Positions 24,949 through 38,300 of a DNA stretch of 64,000 bases are shown here, in pieces. Below the pieces are notes generated by a model. The model did not search any database, was not told the DNA's origin, and saw nothing but the letters and a program-made list of their open reading frames with translations. The stretch spans positions 1 through 64,000 of the forward strand of contig CAJNOP010000651.1 in assembly GCA_905250075.1 (NCBI GenBank). The letters run 5' to 3'. Within the stretch, counting starts at the first letter, position 1; each line of letters begins with the position of its first letter. A program made the position numbers and the translations under genes. This DNA comes from Rotaria sp. Silwood1. Its lineage: Eukaryota; Rotifera; Eurotatoria; Philodinida; Philodinidae.

Positions 24949-26807
24949 ATAAAACATGAAAATAATTACACAATCATCTATGATGTGTATAGACCTTAAC
25001 CATTTGTTTGTCTTACTATTATAAATATACGATATTTGATGAAACCGCTCAAATGTTATTTGTATGAATAGACTATGAAGAAATATATCTGAACACTTTT
25101 TAACTATGTTGGGATTCGTCCAGAATAGTTGAGAATAATTAGTATAGTACACAGATATCATCAATAAATTCTACATAGTTGTTCGTTTTATGACAGAGCA
25201 GGTCAAGTTAAACGGGAATACTCAGTAATGATTTCAAAACATCTAAAAAATAGAGAATTCATGTATATGTGAATTTCATACATTGATATCAAACAACCTT
25301 TGCATATCTGTATCATATTTTTATAACTATAGAAAAAACAGATTAACCTTTTAGTAGGTACTAGTTCATTATGATCGATGAGAATCTTATCGAAATGTAT
25401 TAAAATTTGATCGATTTAGTAATTGACTAATGAGGCAGGTTCTAGATTGAGATTTTCGAACACGATATTCTAAATTTGTTTTCCTTTCGATTTACACAAG
25501 GCTAACATTTCTAGCTTGTTTCATTCAAGAGTTATAAGACTTTTCTTTAGACTCATGATTTCGGCCAATGAATTGGTGATCATTCGAAAACACAGCTAGG
25601 CAAGAATAGTTAACCAAGTTTCAAAATATTGTTTCTGAAAATCTTAATGAAGAAATAACTAATTTGTAAAAATGAAAAATTTTCTTTAATTTCAATCTGT
25701 GTTTGGATATTTTTATTATGGGTATTTGATATTGATGTTTCTTACTAATGATCATTTTATCTGAACATATACAAAGATCATTAGATTAATTTGAAAATGT
25801 AAAATTTGATTGAGATTGTTTTAGTAAAACCTATTTTTTAAATCTTCTGTTGGCATAATTTACATTCACCAAATAAGTATCAATTTAAAAAGAATATATT
25901 TTCTTTATATTTAAACTCATCTCAATAACACTAAGTGAAATGTCATAAATTAATTTATAAAATAAAGTGTATTGATTATACTTACAGCATGATAGAGGAG
26001 GTAAGGAATACGCAGCACGTTTGTTTATAATAAAGATAATGTCACTTACGACGTTACATGGTCGTTTACAATTGTCATACTATTCGACTTGCTTCCATAT
26101 AGGAAAAGAATAAATTTTTGTCATCTCAAGTACGAATTCATGATAAAGTCTCTGCATTTGAGAAGATAATCGACATACAATGTAGATTTTCGGATATTAG
26201 AATCATGTATGAAAGAAAGTCAGAGTTAAACATCATTGAAATCTTCAAAATATTTTATATATTAACGCTGAATTTTCAAAAAAAAAAATTTACTTTACTC
26301 TGTGTAAGACTTTATTCACTGTGTAATATATTTTTATATAATCAACTGAAATATAAACTTAGATCGTTTGTATTTTGAATTCACATAATTTCTTTTGTTT
26401 TTGTGAAATTATTCCGTTAGTTTATGCAGCTTATATAAATAAAGATCACTTCAAGTAAAGCAAAACAATCAGTATCTTTCATATAGTATTTTATTATTGG
26501 TGAAATACAAATCTAATCTGTTTGTAATGTGGTATATTTTATTATAATTTAATTCATACAAGAGCAAAGAAAAAGAAAGAAGCATTGGCACAAAAGACAA
26601 CAAGGAAAAATAAAACAAAGGCAAAAAAGGATTACACGAAAAATATATTGCAAACAAAAATGACTACAAAAAAGAAAAAAAAAGGAAAAAGAAAAAAGAT
26701 GAATGACATGTATATGTCAATATGAAATTTTGACTAGAAAGCAAAATATAATATTTTCATTATATACATATATATATATATATTTTGATTTCTCGGTGTT
26801 TTTTGAA
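24949..26807. other. Intergenic between convergent genes
   Basis: About 1.9 kb between the 3' ends of the TPR gene (+) and the SOCS-box gene (-). AT-rich, short ORFs only. A TA dinucleotide tract lies at 26762-26782, within the likely 3'UTR of the minus-strand gene. Confidence 0.4.
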
Positions 26808-29800
26808 TTATGTAAATTGAGGTTTATAAGCTAGATAAGCTTTTAAATTGTCAGGTAAACGTAATTGTTTTATTTGTTTTCGATCAACATAACGTAAAAT
26901 ATTTCGTCTTGTTACTTCTTTTAATGTTGTACATGTATATGGTAATGAATAAACTTCAATAAGACGTACATTTAATGATGGTTCAATATTTTTTAAAACA
27001 GCTAATGTTGAACCACAATTTGATAATGATGGATAAATATTAAATAATAATGAAAATTCATTTGTAAATACAAATGGAGAAAAAAATGGACCACGATAAT
27101 CGATAATACTTCGTGTATGTAATAATGTGGAAGAATTAAGAATATAGAGAAAATAATTACGTTTAACACGTTGAAATATCGGAACTAAAAGAAATACAAA
27201 AACAAAAAAAAATGATATTAAAGAGTTTTTTTGTATATGAACCAGAGATGTCCATCGGGGCGCGACCGCTGCCGCTACCGCCACCGCGCCGCTGCCGCTG
27301 TGGCGGTGGCGGCGCGGTAGCGGTAGGTTTTTTTGGAGAACAATGCATGAATTCGAACAGAATTTCAATGTTTGCAAGTGCAAAACTATGAGATTCAACG
27401 AATCTTATCGATTGGTAACAACAGCTCAAGTCCTGAACAGTCACAGATCGTAAAACTCACAACATTATTCTAACAATCATCGCGGCAGCGGCGCGGTATG
27501 GTTATTTTTGGTGGCGTCGCGGCAGCGGCGCGGTAGGTTTTCTGTTTCTATCACCGCGGTGCGGTAGCGGCGCGTTAGCTTTTTTCTTTTATCGTCGCGG
27601 CGCGGCAGCGGTCAGTTTTCAACCGCGATGGACATCTCTGATATGAACTATAGTTGTTTAATCTTAAGTCAGCGAGAAATTAGGGAATATCGTTCTATAG
27701 AATTTATTTTCAGGCTCTTTTCTTCTTTCTTTCTTTTTTTTGATGATTATAATCAAGATTTAGAAAAGTAAACTAATTCTTACGTGTGCATAGAACAATA
27801 ATCAAATGTCCATCATTAGTATATTCTACACGATAGACTTTAGTTTTTAATGTATGATTTGAACAAACAAGTACACGATCTTTTGTTATATCTGTTATTT
27901 GACCACGAACTGTATCAAATTCTGCTAAACGTGAATGACCAAAACGTGGATCAAATGAAAATCGTTGATCATAACCTAATTAAAAAAAAAAAAAAATTTA
28001 TTAAAATTTAAATATTTTGTTTTATTTTTTTTTGTAAACTTACGAGCAGGTGTTATTCGAAGTATAGCATATGTTTTTATATCAAATATAACTGTTACTT
28101 CATGTATTTGATGACTATATGAATGTTTATCTTCATAATCAGGTGTAATTAATAATTTTGTTCGATCTGGTGATATTAAACATGCATAAGATCGTGCATT
28201 AAAACGATGTGCAACAGAATTAAGTTTTCGAACAATACGACTATTCCATGTTGATGATGATGATAAATAAAATGTTGGTGATGATGATGATGATGATAAT
28301 AATACAGTATCATTATTATCCATACAATTACATGATAATGATGATAAATAAGGTGTTGAACGATGTTTGGAATCATGAATTAAATTTTGAGAATTTTTAC
28401 TATTTATAACTTCATTTGTATTTGATATTGAATATGAACGTGTATTTGTTGATTTTGCACTAAATAAAAATATTTATTGAATAAATAAATAAATAATTAG
28501 AAATGAAAAAAAAAAAGATTAGCAACATTAAATTTTTTTTTAGCATATTAATCAAGAGTTTAAGCTTGAATTTTCTACTAGTGAAAGTAATTAACAAAAG
28601 CATCAATGTGTGAATTACGAAATGAAATTTTTCACTTTATTCTTTCATCATCTATAGTATACAAAAACCTTGAATCGTGTATAATTATGATTATTTTATT
28701 CCGTCATATTGCTTAGAGACAAAAAACAAAAAAGAACCTATCAAAGTACCTAACAATCAGTATTGGGTTCAATTTCATCTGTATCCTAACAAAATTTTAA
28801 TTCATTCGCCTATTTCTCTTTTTCAAAGTTTCTCAAGAACAGCTGATCAGAAAGTATTTTTTTAATAGGTACTCGATACTATTTGGATTGGACACTGTGT
28901 TCGCAACGTAACACAATACTCATAAAAGATCTAAAATTTTGAGTACTCTTAAGTCATATGACAAAAAAAAAACATTTATAAATATCTCACCGACTGATCG
29001 ATTTTCCAAATCGAATCCTCGACATAGTCGATGATATTGTATTATTAGAAATATTAGTATTATTGTTAGTATTATAATTAGCAGCCATAATAGCTGAAGC
29101 AGTTACCAATGTACATCGAGCTGAACCGGTTAAATATGAAAATTTTTTAGTATTATCAACAAATTCATATGCATCATTTTGCATATCTAAACGATTTTCA
29201 GTATCATTTAATAATGAACATGATTTAATTGGTGATCGTTGTGGTTCACTTGTATGATAAGCACTTAATGTTGCTGTTTGCATTAATGAACTATGTCGAT
29301 TTGGTGTATTTATACGTGTTGTTGAATTTGTTTGATCAGATGATTGATTTAATGATGATTGATGTTGTTGTGTTTGTCGATGAAAACATGTACATTTTTT
29401 TGATGAAATTTTTATATCTGATGGTTCATTTAATATCGGTCGATCAAATACAAATATTTCAACCTAGATAAATTATTATTTTTTGTTTTGGTAGAAAAAA
29501 AAATTTAAACTTACTTCATTATTTCCTTTCCATAATTGAAAGACAATAAATTCGTCACAGCATGCTATAACACGATTTAAACGATGTATACGTTCACGTA
29601 CAGTATTATCATTTGTACGATAACGTTCAATATTTGATGGTACTGTTAATATAATATCATCTTCACCATGTTCACTTAATATAAATTGTGCATCACCAAG
29701 ACGTGTTAAACTTTTAAAAAATCTTCCATTAACATAATAAACTGGTTTAGGATTTAAACGTCGAAAATCTGAATCATTTGATGGCATTGTTGATGAACAT

Positions 29801-30252
29801 GTTACTGTTGATGATGAACTTGATAGAATCATTGCTGAACCAACTAAAGCAGATGCTGATGGATTTTGATTACCATTATTATTATTACGAATATTAGATT
29901 TATTAGTTAAAAATGATATAGATGAAGGAACAGATGCGGATGTTAATTGTGTTTTAGTTTGTACAATAAAATCATTTGTTAATGATAATGATGTTGATAC
30001 AAAAGATGTTGGAGTTGAAAATGAACTTGATGAAAGTGAAGGGAGAACAGATAAAATTGTATTATTATTTGAATTATTATTATTTGAAATTATTTCACAA
30101 CCACTATCGGTACTAAATTGATTAAAATGACCAAAACGACGTGCATCATGATAGATCCATTTTTGATATGGAATAACAACAATTTTACGTGCACCAGGTG
30201 GTTGTGGAACACCAGGAAGTTGTTTTTTATTTATTGTTATACCGTTACCCAT
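26808..30252 (-). CDS. SOCS-box protein, possible cullin-RING substrate adaptor
   Basis: Five exons on the minus strand (30252-29515, 29463-28991, 28459-28044, 27975-27784, 27184-26808) join to 2196 nt, or 731 aa, in one open frame. The C-terminus CTTLKEVTRRNILRYVDRKQ, followed by a LRLPDNLKAYLAYKP segment, is a SOCS box. Such a box normally binds elongin B/C and a cullin to build a ubiquitin ligase. The N-terminus MGNGIT fits an N-myristoylation signal (Gly2, Thr6). Conserved-looking blocks are VIPYQKWIYHDARRFGHFNQ, VYYVNGRFFKSLTRLGDAQF, the region before the last intron (SYACLISPDRTKLLITPDYE) and FDPRFGHSRLAEFDTVRG, which read like beta-propeller strands. They are separated by Ser/Asn-rich linkers. 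I do not recognise the named family. The last intron carries an hAT MITE. The ATG is abutted by TTCTAG. Confidence 0.75.
27243..27640. mobile_element. Non-autonomous hAT element (MITE) in SOCS-gene intron
   Basis: A perfect 8-bp target duplication ATATGAAC flanks it (27235-27242 and 27641-27648). The ends are inverted: CAGAGATGTCCATCGGGG on the left and, on the complement of the right, CAGAGATGTCCATCGCGG. The 398-bp body is far richer in GC than its surroundings and is built from GCGGCAGCGGCGCGGTAG-like subterminal repeats in both orientations. An 8-bp duplication with a CAGAG-type end is diagnostic for hAT transposition. There is no transposase. It lies within the 599-bp intron between 27184 and 27784 and does not disrupt coding sequence. 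Confidence 0.88.
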
Positions 30253-31256
30253 CTAGAATTAAGAAAACAGAAAAAAATAAATAAATAAAAATGCAAAAGT
30301 CAAGAGAATATAGCCTCCATCATCGAAAGTTTCTGATTGCTTTTTTTTTCGCAATTCAAAAAAAGAAAAGAAGAAATTTTCTCATCAAAATTTTTAATCA
30401 AAAGACAAAAAAAAAAAGTTTTTTTTTTTTTTGCAAAAATGTGAAAAGTCCATTATTGTATTAAATTGAAATACACTCATACACACGCACACACGCACAT
30501 CGAAATGAGTCAATATATATTTTTCGTCGTTGTCGTCGTTCTGTCTGTGTGATTGATAAACGAAAGCAGAGGCAAAAAAGAAAAGAGGACAAAAAAAAAA
30601 GACAAAAAGAAAAGATGAACGACACGGCACACAAACAAATAATAAATGAACATTGTACAAATTCGGTTATAAAGAAATCAAATTTTAAGGAACGCAAAAT
30701 ATCATTCTAGAGTGGAGACAAGGCACAAATAAATATTTATATATATATATATACGCGTATAATATTGCAAGAAAAGACAAAAAAAAAAAGAAAAATTGAC
30801 ACTGTACAAACAACAAAAAATATATAAATAAGAAGGCCGAGAGAGACAGAGAGAGAGAGTGAGAGACTAGAGGCAAAAAGGAGAAAAAAAAAGATGGGAT
30901 TGAAATGAGTACATAAGAATTGCACACTTGCACGCATATATAGAAAACAAAAACACATTTTTCTTCAGATCAACAGAGAAAGAAACAGAAATAAACTACA
31001 CAACTACATTTACATATTTAAGATCGAAAAAAAAGCGCAGCAACAGCAGCAGCAACAGCCTGAGATGACCAATAAATGTGTGAGTATCATCCATCTATAT
31101 ATATATGTATATATATGTGTGTGTGTGTGCGTGCGATTTTTTTCTTTTTACAATGTAGACGAATATCACAATATGCAAGAAGAGAAAACAGAGAGACGCA
31201 AATGAAAAAAAAAAAAAAGAAAAGAAAGAAGAACAGAGAAATTCTATTTTCTCGTT
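30253..31256. other. Spacer between MBD and SOCS-box genes (same strand)
   Basis: About 1 kb containing the 3'UTR of the MBD gene and the 5' region of the SOCS-box gene. It is dominated by low-complexity purine runs, a TATATA tract near 30737 and a TATATG/TGTGTG microsatellite at 31096-31132. Short ORFs here are artefacts of these tracts. Confidence 0.45.
31096..31134. repeat. TATATG/TGTG microsatellite
   Basis: Simple sequence of alternating purine and pyrimidine, starting TATATATATATGTATATATG and ending in a TG run, in the presumed UTR of the MBD gene. Confidence 0.8.
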
Positions 31257-34200
31257 TCAAGGTAAAAGATGATCAACACCTGGTAATGTGTCTGGCGGTA
31301 ATGGTTTACCAAATAATGATGGCAAAATTGTATCGGTTTGATTAAGATTATTATTATTACCATTCATATATGGTTCAAAATCTCCAAAACTAACATCATC
31401 AAATGAAGCAGCCGTATCGAAATCATCATTTAATAAAAGAGAATTTAAATTTGTATCACTACCCCATGCTGTTGAAAAATCAAATGAATTAAAATCTGTT
31501 TGCCATTGTTGTTGATCAGCAACAATGGGTTGTATTGATGGTGGAAGTGACAGTGGAGGAAGAGAAGGTGGTGGTGGTGGTGGTGGTGGCGGCGGCGGCA
31601 TAGTTACTTGTACTTGTTGTTGTTGTTCCTCTTGTTTAACTTTTTTCGGCGCTCGACGTCTTGCTGGTGGTTTATCTGGATTTGTTTTTCTTGCTGGACT
31701 TGCTTTAGTAGTTGTTCGAATAGGTTTAAGTAATAAATTATCATTTTGTTCTGTTGATGTTGTATGTTCAAAACGATGTATTGTATCAATAATATTATCA
31801 ACACCAGAAAATGATGATGGATTAAGACCTTTTAATAATGTACTTAATGTTCGTGGTTCAACAACACCATTAACTACCAGACAATTGCCACCATCATCTA
31901 AAGTTGATTGACCACTTGAATTAGTACTATTATTTTGAGCAGGAGCAATATTTCGATTTTGATGAGGTGTATTATGAACGGTAAGTTCTACAAAAAACAA
32001 AAAAAAAGTATTAAACTTCTTTTTAACTAGGTTTATATATGAGAAAATATAAATTTTGTCTGTGCAACCTCTACATGGTGAACTGGCACATAAACTTATT
32101 CTAGATATGATGCCTGTTGTCTTTGATTACTATGGAAACGTACCCAATGATCTTTAGCCTTTCTTTTCCTTCATCTCATTGCTATGGAAACGTACCTAAT
32201 GATCGTTGAATGACCGCGAAGCTGCAATTCATCGAGACTTAAAATTTACACTCCTTATTTTTTTTGGTTTTTTGAATAAATTAGAAAAAAAAAAAATTTT
32301 TTTTAACAAACCATCTGCTTGAGTAATCGATGGTGTTAGAACTAAACGTTGTTGTGATGATTGATCAGATGGAAGTTTTTGTTGAATAACATATGGTTTA
32401 TTATTAATAAAAAATATTTGTTGTGGTTGTTTTCTTTCACCATTATTATTATTATTATTACTACTAAATATAATTTGTTGTGATTGTTGATTATAATCAT
32501 TTGTTATTGTTGTTGTTGGTACATGAAGTACAACAGGTTGTCGTGTATTTGAATTTGTTATAGGTAATAAATTTGTTGTTTCTGTACAATTTTTTGATCC
32601 CGATGAAATAATCGGAAGTTTTTTCTTAATTGTTGCTGTTGATGGTGGTGGTGGCGGTGGTGGTGGTGATAATGATGATGTATTATTACTACGTTGTGTT
32701 TGTGCTTTTTGAAAAAGATGATTAACAATAGCATTTGAATCAGATGCAGCACCTGATGCAAGTGCTGATAGAAGAAAATTAGTTGTTGATGGATCATTAA
32801 AATCAATCATTAATGGTTGTGATGAATCATTTGTTTGTTCATTAGTAGATTTTATTAATGAATAATCATCTGAATTAGTTATTGATGGTATTGGTGCTAT
32901 AGGTTTTGGTGTTGTTTTTGTAACCATTAATTGTGTTTGATTATTTGTTGTACCCATTAATGATATAACATCAATTTGATTTGGTGTTGTTGAACATGGT
33001 TTTTGTGCAGCTGCTGGTGATCGAACAAAATCTGGTTTAAGTGCATTAACATTTAATGTAACAGGTTTACCAGTTGTTGATACAATTGATGATGATGATG
33101 AAGATTCAACACGTACTCGTTTATTATTATTATTATTTGTATCTCTATTTGGTGAAAGTAAAACATTTTGTACACCAGATAGAACAGCAAATGTTGATTC
33201 ATTTGTTGTTGTTTTAACTTGTTCAAATAGAGATGGTACACGAGCAATAACATTTGTATCTGTTGTTGATGATGGTGTTAATACATTATCATTAATATAA
33301 CGAAGATTATTATTTGTATTTTGATGATGAGTTGATGGTGATGTTGAATTTCGATGAACAAGATTTGTTTGTGATATTGATGAAACAGATGCAGGTGGTG
33401 ATAATATAGATGATGGTACTGGTTGTATTTGTTGATGTGAATCATGTGATGGTTTAACAGCTAATTGAGCAATAACTGGTGGAGTAACAGCTGTTTTACG
33501 AGGACGACCACGTGGCCGTTTCGACGGTGGAGTAACACCAGTTTGTTGTAATGGAGTCCATGTCATCGATTGGCCAATTTCTATTTTTCGAAAAAAAATA
33601 AAAAAATTATGAACAAAACAAAAAAAAAATGTTTGTTATACCTGATGTTTGATTAGGACTATTAACAAAAACAGTTGATTCATTATTTGTTTGTAGAATA
33701 TTTGATGAATTTGATGCACAAACAAATACATTTCCATTTGCTGTTTCAGCATGTGTTCGTTTTCGACGTTTAGCTATTTTAAAATTCGAAAATAATAGTA
33801 CAATATCAACAAGATTAAAATATAAACACATAATAACGAAGTAATTTATATACATTATAATGAGACTGGTTTTTTTTTTGTTCTTTTTAGATCATATTTC
33901 ATGAAAATAAAATATTTACCGGGTTTTTGTTCAGTTTCACAAAATGAATCAATACAATTTGTTAATGTTGCCATTTCTAAAATATTCGATTTTTGTCGAC
34001 AATGAGTACCTTCAAGTACTTGTGTGACTTCCCAAGATTTTGATTTTATTGTTGAATCAAAATTGAAAACCTAATTATATTATTTATTAGAAAATTTTAT
34101 ATTTAATTATAAAATAAATTATATTTCTTATAGTATCAATTTGAGACGAGTAAAAAAATAAGTAATTCTTTTCGTTCATCAATAAAACTTTTAATTTAAT

Positions 34201-35356
34201 TAAAATAAAACAAACCTTATCAACAATAAGTGGACATTGAAGACCACATTTACATGATGAAGGTGTTTCAAGATACTGACGTATAGCATCTAATGAATCG
34301 AGTATTATATTAGTTGGACTAAAAACAAAAAAAAAAAGCCAACAATCAGAAATATATATTAAAATTTAACTTTCATCTTAAAAAAAAACAAGAAACTACA
34401 TTCTACCTAAGATAAACAACAAGATCTGGTGCAAGAATTCGTCTTTGCCATCCATAAGGTACAGGTATATATTCCATTGGTTGTAAATTATTTATTGTTG
34501 TTAAATGTGTTGTTGATAAATTTTTTGTTCCTTTTTTATTACGTGAAAAATTTGGTGATATAGCTTCATCTTTAACAATAATTCTTGTTAATGCTTTAGC
34601 TTCTTTTTTAATACGTGATTTTTTAATTATTGTTGAATGTTGTTGATCATTTGTTGATGAAAAATTAAATGAATCAATATGTATATTATAATTTGTTGTT
34701 GTTGTTGCTGCTGCTGTATTTGTTTGATATTCATCAACTTCTTTAATATTTTTTAATATTTGTGATACTATTTCAGTTGTTTGTTTTTCATCAAATTGAC
34801 ATTTTTTTGTTAAATGTTCATTATTTAATATATTTGTTTGTTGTTGTTGAACATTTGTTGTATGAATATTAACATTATAATTATTCACACTAATATTATT
34901 TGCTGTTATATTACTTAAATTAGTTGTATTTTGCATTGAATTTGTTGATTCAATAATTGTTTTAGGTTTATATGGTGATGGTAAATGTGTAACATTAATT
35001 AATGGTGGTGGTTGTTGTTGTTGTTGTTTAATAGGTGTATCATGACTAGACAAAGAAGAATTAATAGTACCTTGTTCAGATGGACGTTGTTGTTCATCTA
35101 TCTGACTAACAAGTGACGATTGTGAATGAACAAATCGTACGAGATGTGTTGGTGAAGCACTACTACTACTATTCAATTGACTAGATGATGGTAATACTTC
35201 ACTACAACATGATTGAACAAGTTCATCAATTGTCACATTAGCAGCAATTGTTGATGATTGATCTTCATTATTTGTAGTAGTAGTAGTTGTAGTTGTATTT
35301 GTTTCATTTGTAAATGATGTTTGTGTTGAAAGATATGTTTCTGTTGTTGTCGTCAT
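31257..35356 (-). CDS. MBD5/MBD6-like methyl-CpG-binding-domain protein with AT-hook
   Basis: Seven exons on the minus strand (35356-34407, 34318-34216, 34070-33920, 33773-33642, 33580-32312, and 31987-31257; the first carries most of the N-terminus) join to 3336 nt, or 1111 aa, in one frame (six exons are coding). The MBD spans about residues 300-395: IPVPYGWQRRI, then SPTNIILDSLDAIRQYL, then CKCGLQCPLIVDKVFNFDS and LEMATL. It matches vertebrate MBD5/6 (CKCGLECPL...KVFNFDP) closely. A basic AKRRKRTH segment and an AT-hook (KRPRGRPRK) follow, then long Ser/Asn/Thr/Gln-rich disordered regions, polyproline and an acidic C-tail. No PWWP domain is seen. MBD5/6 proteins bind the PR-DUB H2A deubiquitinase, so a chromatin role is inferred. 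Whether it binds methylated DNA is unknown. Confidence 0.88.
32129..32204. promoter_or_regulatory. Paired CTATGGAAACGTACC motif in MBD-gene intron
   Basis: Within the last intron of the MBD gene the words ACTATGGAAACGTACCCAAT (32129) and GCTATGGAAACGTACCTAAT (32181) are repeated 52 bp apart, both followed by GATC. The core resembles an RFX X-box half-site (RYYRCCATGGAAAC-like). It could be a conserved intronic enhancer or simply a short duplication. Confidence 0.35.
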
Positions 35357-38300
35357 AATACGAGTTCGAAAAACGAACTAAGAATAATTTTAATGTTCAT
35401 ATGGTGAATATGAATAAATTGAGGAAAACAAAACAAAAAAAACAAAAATCTGAAAAAAAAAAAAAAAGAATTGAACTTATTTATTATTAGATTTTGTTTT
35501 CTTTCTTTTCTCTTCGTGAGTATTATTGTTGTTGTTGTTGTTGTTGTTGATTTAACAGCCATAATCAAATGACAAAGAACTCTTTATTGAATTTGATTAA
35601 AGAAAATATTTTTTTTTGATATGATTTTTTTCATTTTTTATAAATTAATTTATTTGAAAATAAAAATATGAAAATATTTTTTTCTTTATTTTTATTATTG
35701 TAAATTATTAACGACATCTAGATGAAATTAATATAAAGTCATGCACTCGTTGTAAAAATAGAAATAAACAGTGTCACCTATTTTTGATTAACTGATATAC
35801 TGTTCATAAATATCCTAAGAATATTTTGAAAGTTTCAGTCGATAAGAATGTTCTTTTATCAAGATATTGAATGTTTAATTAAACTTGAATTATCTGGCAA
35901 GCGACTATTTGTTAGTCGCTCTAAACACTTGACGGATCTCCTGAAAAAAATTTTTTACTAGAAAATCATAAAACTTTTCTTATTGATATAGATATAATTG
36001 GATTTTTGACAATTCAAATTTTAAAATGGAATCCAAATAAATCGTAGATATTAGGCTTGGATCAAGTAACCTGAGATTTTCTTTTAAAAATGTCTAGGAC
36101 TTAATCCAATCATTCAATGTTTCTTGAATTTTATGTAAATCGCTATCAATAACAATTGATAGATTTTGACAAAATGATCTAGCTCAGTGTTAAATCGAAA
36201 AAATCAATTGCATTTATGTTTCACCACAGACGAATTCATTTGATTTTCTTTATTCAGTAAAATTTGATGTTCTATTTTTATTTTTAATTTTTAGCAATGA
36301 TCGATCCAAATATCAATTATTTTTACAGTCTTTTGAATTATGACAGTTTGTTTTTATTTTGATAATAACTGAAAGAACAATTGACTAGATATTGGAAATC
36401 GTGAAATGTATTCTAATTAAATAAGGAGGCATAAGTGCTGTAGTAATTGTTTAAATACTTTACTTTTGATAAGTACAGTGGCTCTCAACAAAATTCGTAG
36501 TTTAAATGTATTCAAATACAACAAAATAAAAGGGAAAAAAAGTATGATAAGGAAGATAAAATGTTGTTATCTTTCACAAGTAGAAAACATGTCATATGAC
36601 AACAACAACACGCCAAGAGAGTCTGCACAACTTTTTGGTTGAAATTATTCGACTACGGTGAGTAACTTATTGGAATGATTTGAATACTAAATCAAAGTCA
36701 TTTAAAAGACATATACATAGCCCAACTATGATCCCATCATTAGCAAGAGTCAAGGCAGCGATGGAATCGAAAGCAATGGCCGTTTTTTCTTTTAGCGAAT
36801 CGTCTAACTAATGTTTTTCATTTGGCTATCTAGTTGTGTGTGAGGGTGAGTGTACACATACCTGTGTGGAAAAAATTGATATACAACATAACCCACACTA
36901 TAGAGCCCTGCAAGGTGAAACTTTTTCGTAACCTATACTTTATCTCACAGTGGTGTTCGTACCCTTGTCCTATCCTATCCTAGATGTTGTGTAGGGTGTG
37001 AGGTGCGGGTATGGATGGGGGTGTGTGTATGTGGGGGGAGGGGAGTGTATTTGAGGAGAAGACTCATACCTTTCCTACACCCACCCACACCACATTCAAA
37101 GTCGGTCGTGTGCCATAGAAAACAAAGTAGTTCCTAATCAAGAGTTTTAGAGTCTTCGATGAAAGCAGTGGTGTGAATATGGAGATGTGAGGAAAAGTCA
37201 ACCACCTTAGCGGCACCTATAGTGATGCATACACCAATAAACGTTACACATCCACACCTTAAATGGTGTTTGGATGAAATTTCTGTACGTATGAAAGCTT
37301 TTATTTCTGAACGACCTTTCTGTCTCAGCTGTTCTCTTTCTCTTTATCTAGAAGAATCATAAAGTCATTCATAATTTCGTTTTGATAAGAATAAGTCTAT
37401 GAACGAAATGAAAGTTTGAAGTAACAAAACCTCGTTGGTCTCTTAATAATGCAAATATATAGATCCATTGTGTTACATTTCTCTGACTTCTTAGAAATAA
37501 ATCTCAGCTACGAAGAGCTTTTTCTCCTCTTGGTATTATTTTTTCTCCAAAAGGATTGTTAAAAGTACAGGCAAACGATAAACTGCACTGATGAGGTGCG
37601 CATCGAATAAAAAAAATTTCTTTTCGTTTGGATCATCTGGAATTAACAACAACATCTGCAGACTAAAGTCAAGCTACGGTAGAAGGGAAAGAGAATTATC
37701 GATCGTTGTCTACGTGAAATAACGATTTTCTCTTCCACTTGAAATATATGTTTATGACAATTTTTAAAAACAACAATAGAGTTTATCACCGCCTTTTATA
37801 AATATCACTAGCATATTCGTTTGTTAATCCTTCCAAATAACGTAAGTTCCATCAGTGTATTATCCTTATTCGACAACTAAATACAGTGCGAAACAACTGT
37901 TGTTGATCTTGTGCATCGGTCTAGAATATGATTAGAATTTCATCGATAAATTAAAGCCAACACAATTGAAAAAAAGGACCTTCATATATAGAAAAGATTA
38001 GTTGTTCTCAAGAATAGATGCCATCACCGAAGAGAACAATTTCTCCATTCAGATATAAAAAGAATGAATCATGTTTTTTGTGAAATCTTTTTGATCTTAA
38101 AAAAAGTTTCAAGAAAAATAAAATTTTCTATTTTTCTCACAATAATCTGGATCGGATCTCTATTAATAATACTTAGAGGATGAAAACTAGAATTCCCATT
38201 TTTTGATATTTTATATTTGAAAAATATTTAACGAAGGCGACAACTTTTTGTAAGAAGTTGAAACTTTGTGAATAAAGTGCGAAGTAACCATTTTGAAATG

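Noticed and set aside
27163..27444. Minus-strand frames with Ala/Pro/Arg-rich peptides at 27163-27444
   Set aside because: They are read through the GC-rich hAT MITE and the intron of the SOCS-box gene; not exons.
30394..30958. Four overlapping Phe/Ser-rich minus-strand frames
   Set aside because: Translations of purine-run and TA/AG simple repeats between two genes.
31525..31911. Gly/Cys-rich plus-strand frame
   Set aside because: Antisense of the polyproline and polyglutamine region of the MBD gene's last exon.
37588..37612. CTGATGAG..CATCGAA resembling a hammerhead ribozyme core
   Set aside because: The second core box reads GAAT instead of GAAA, and no matching stem I/III arms are visible around it.
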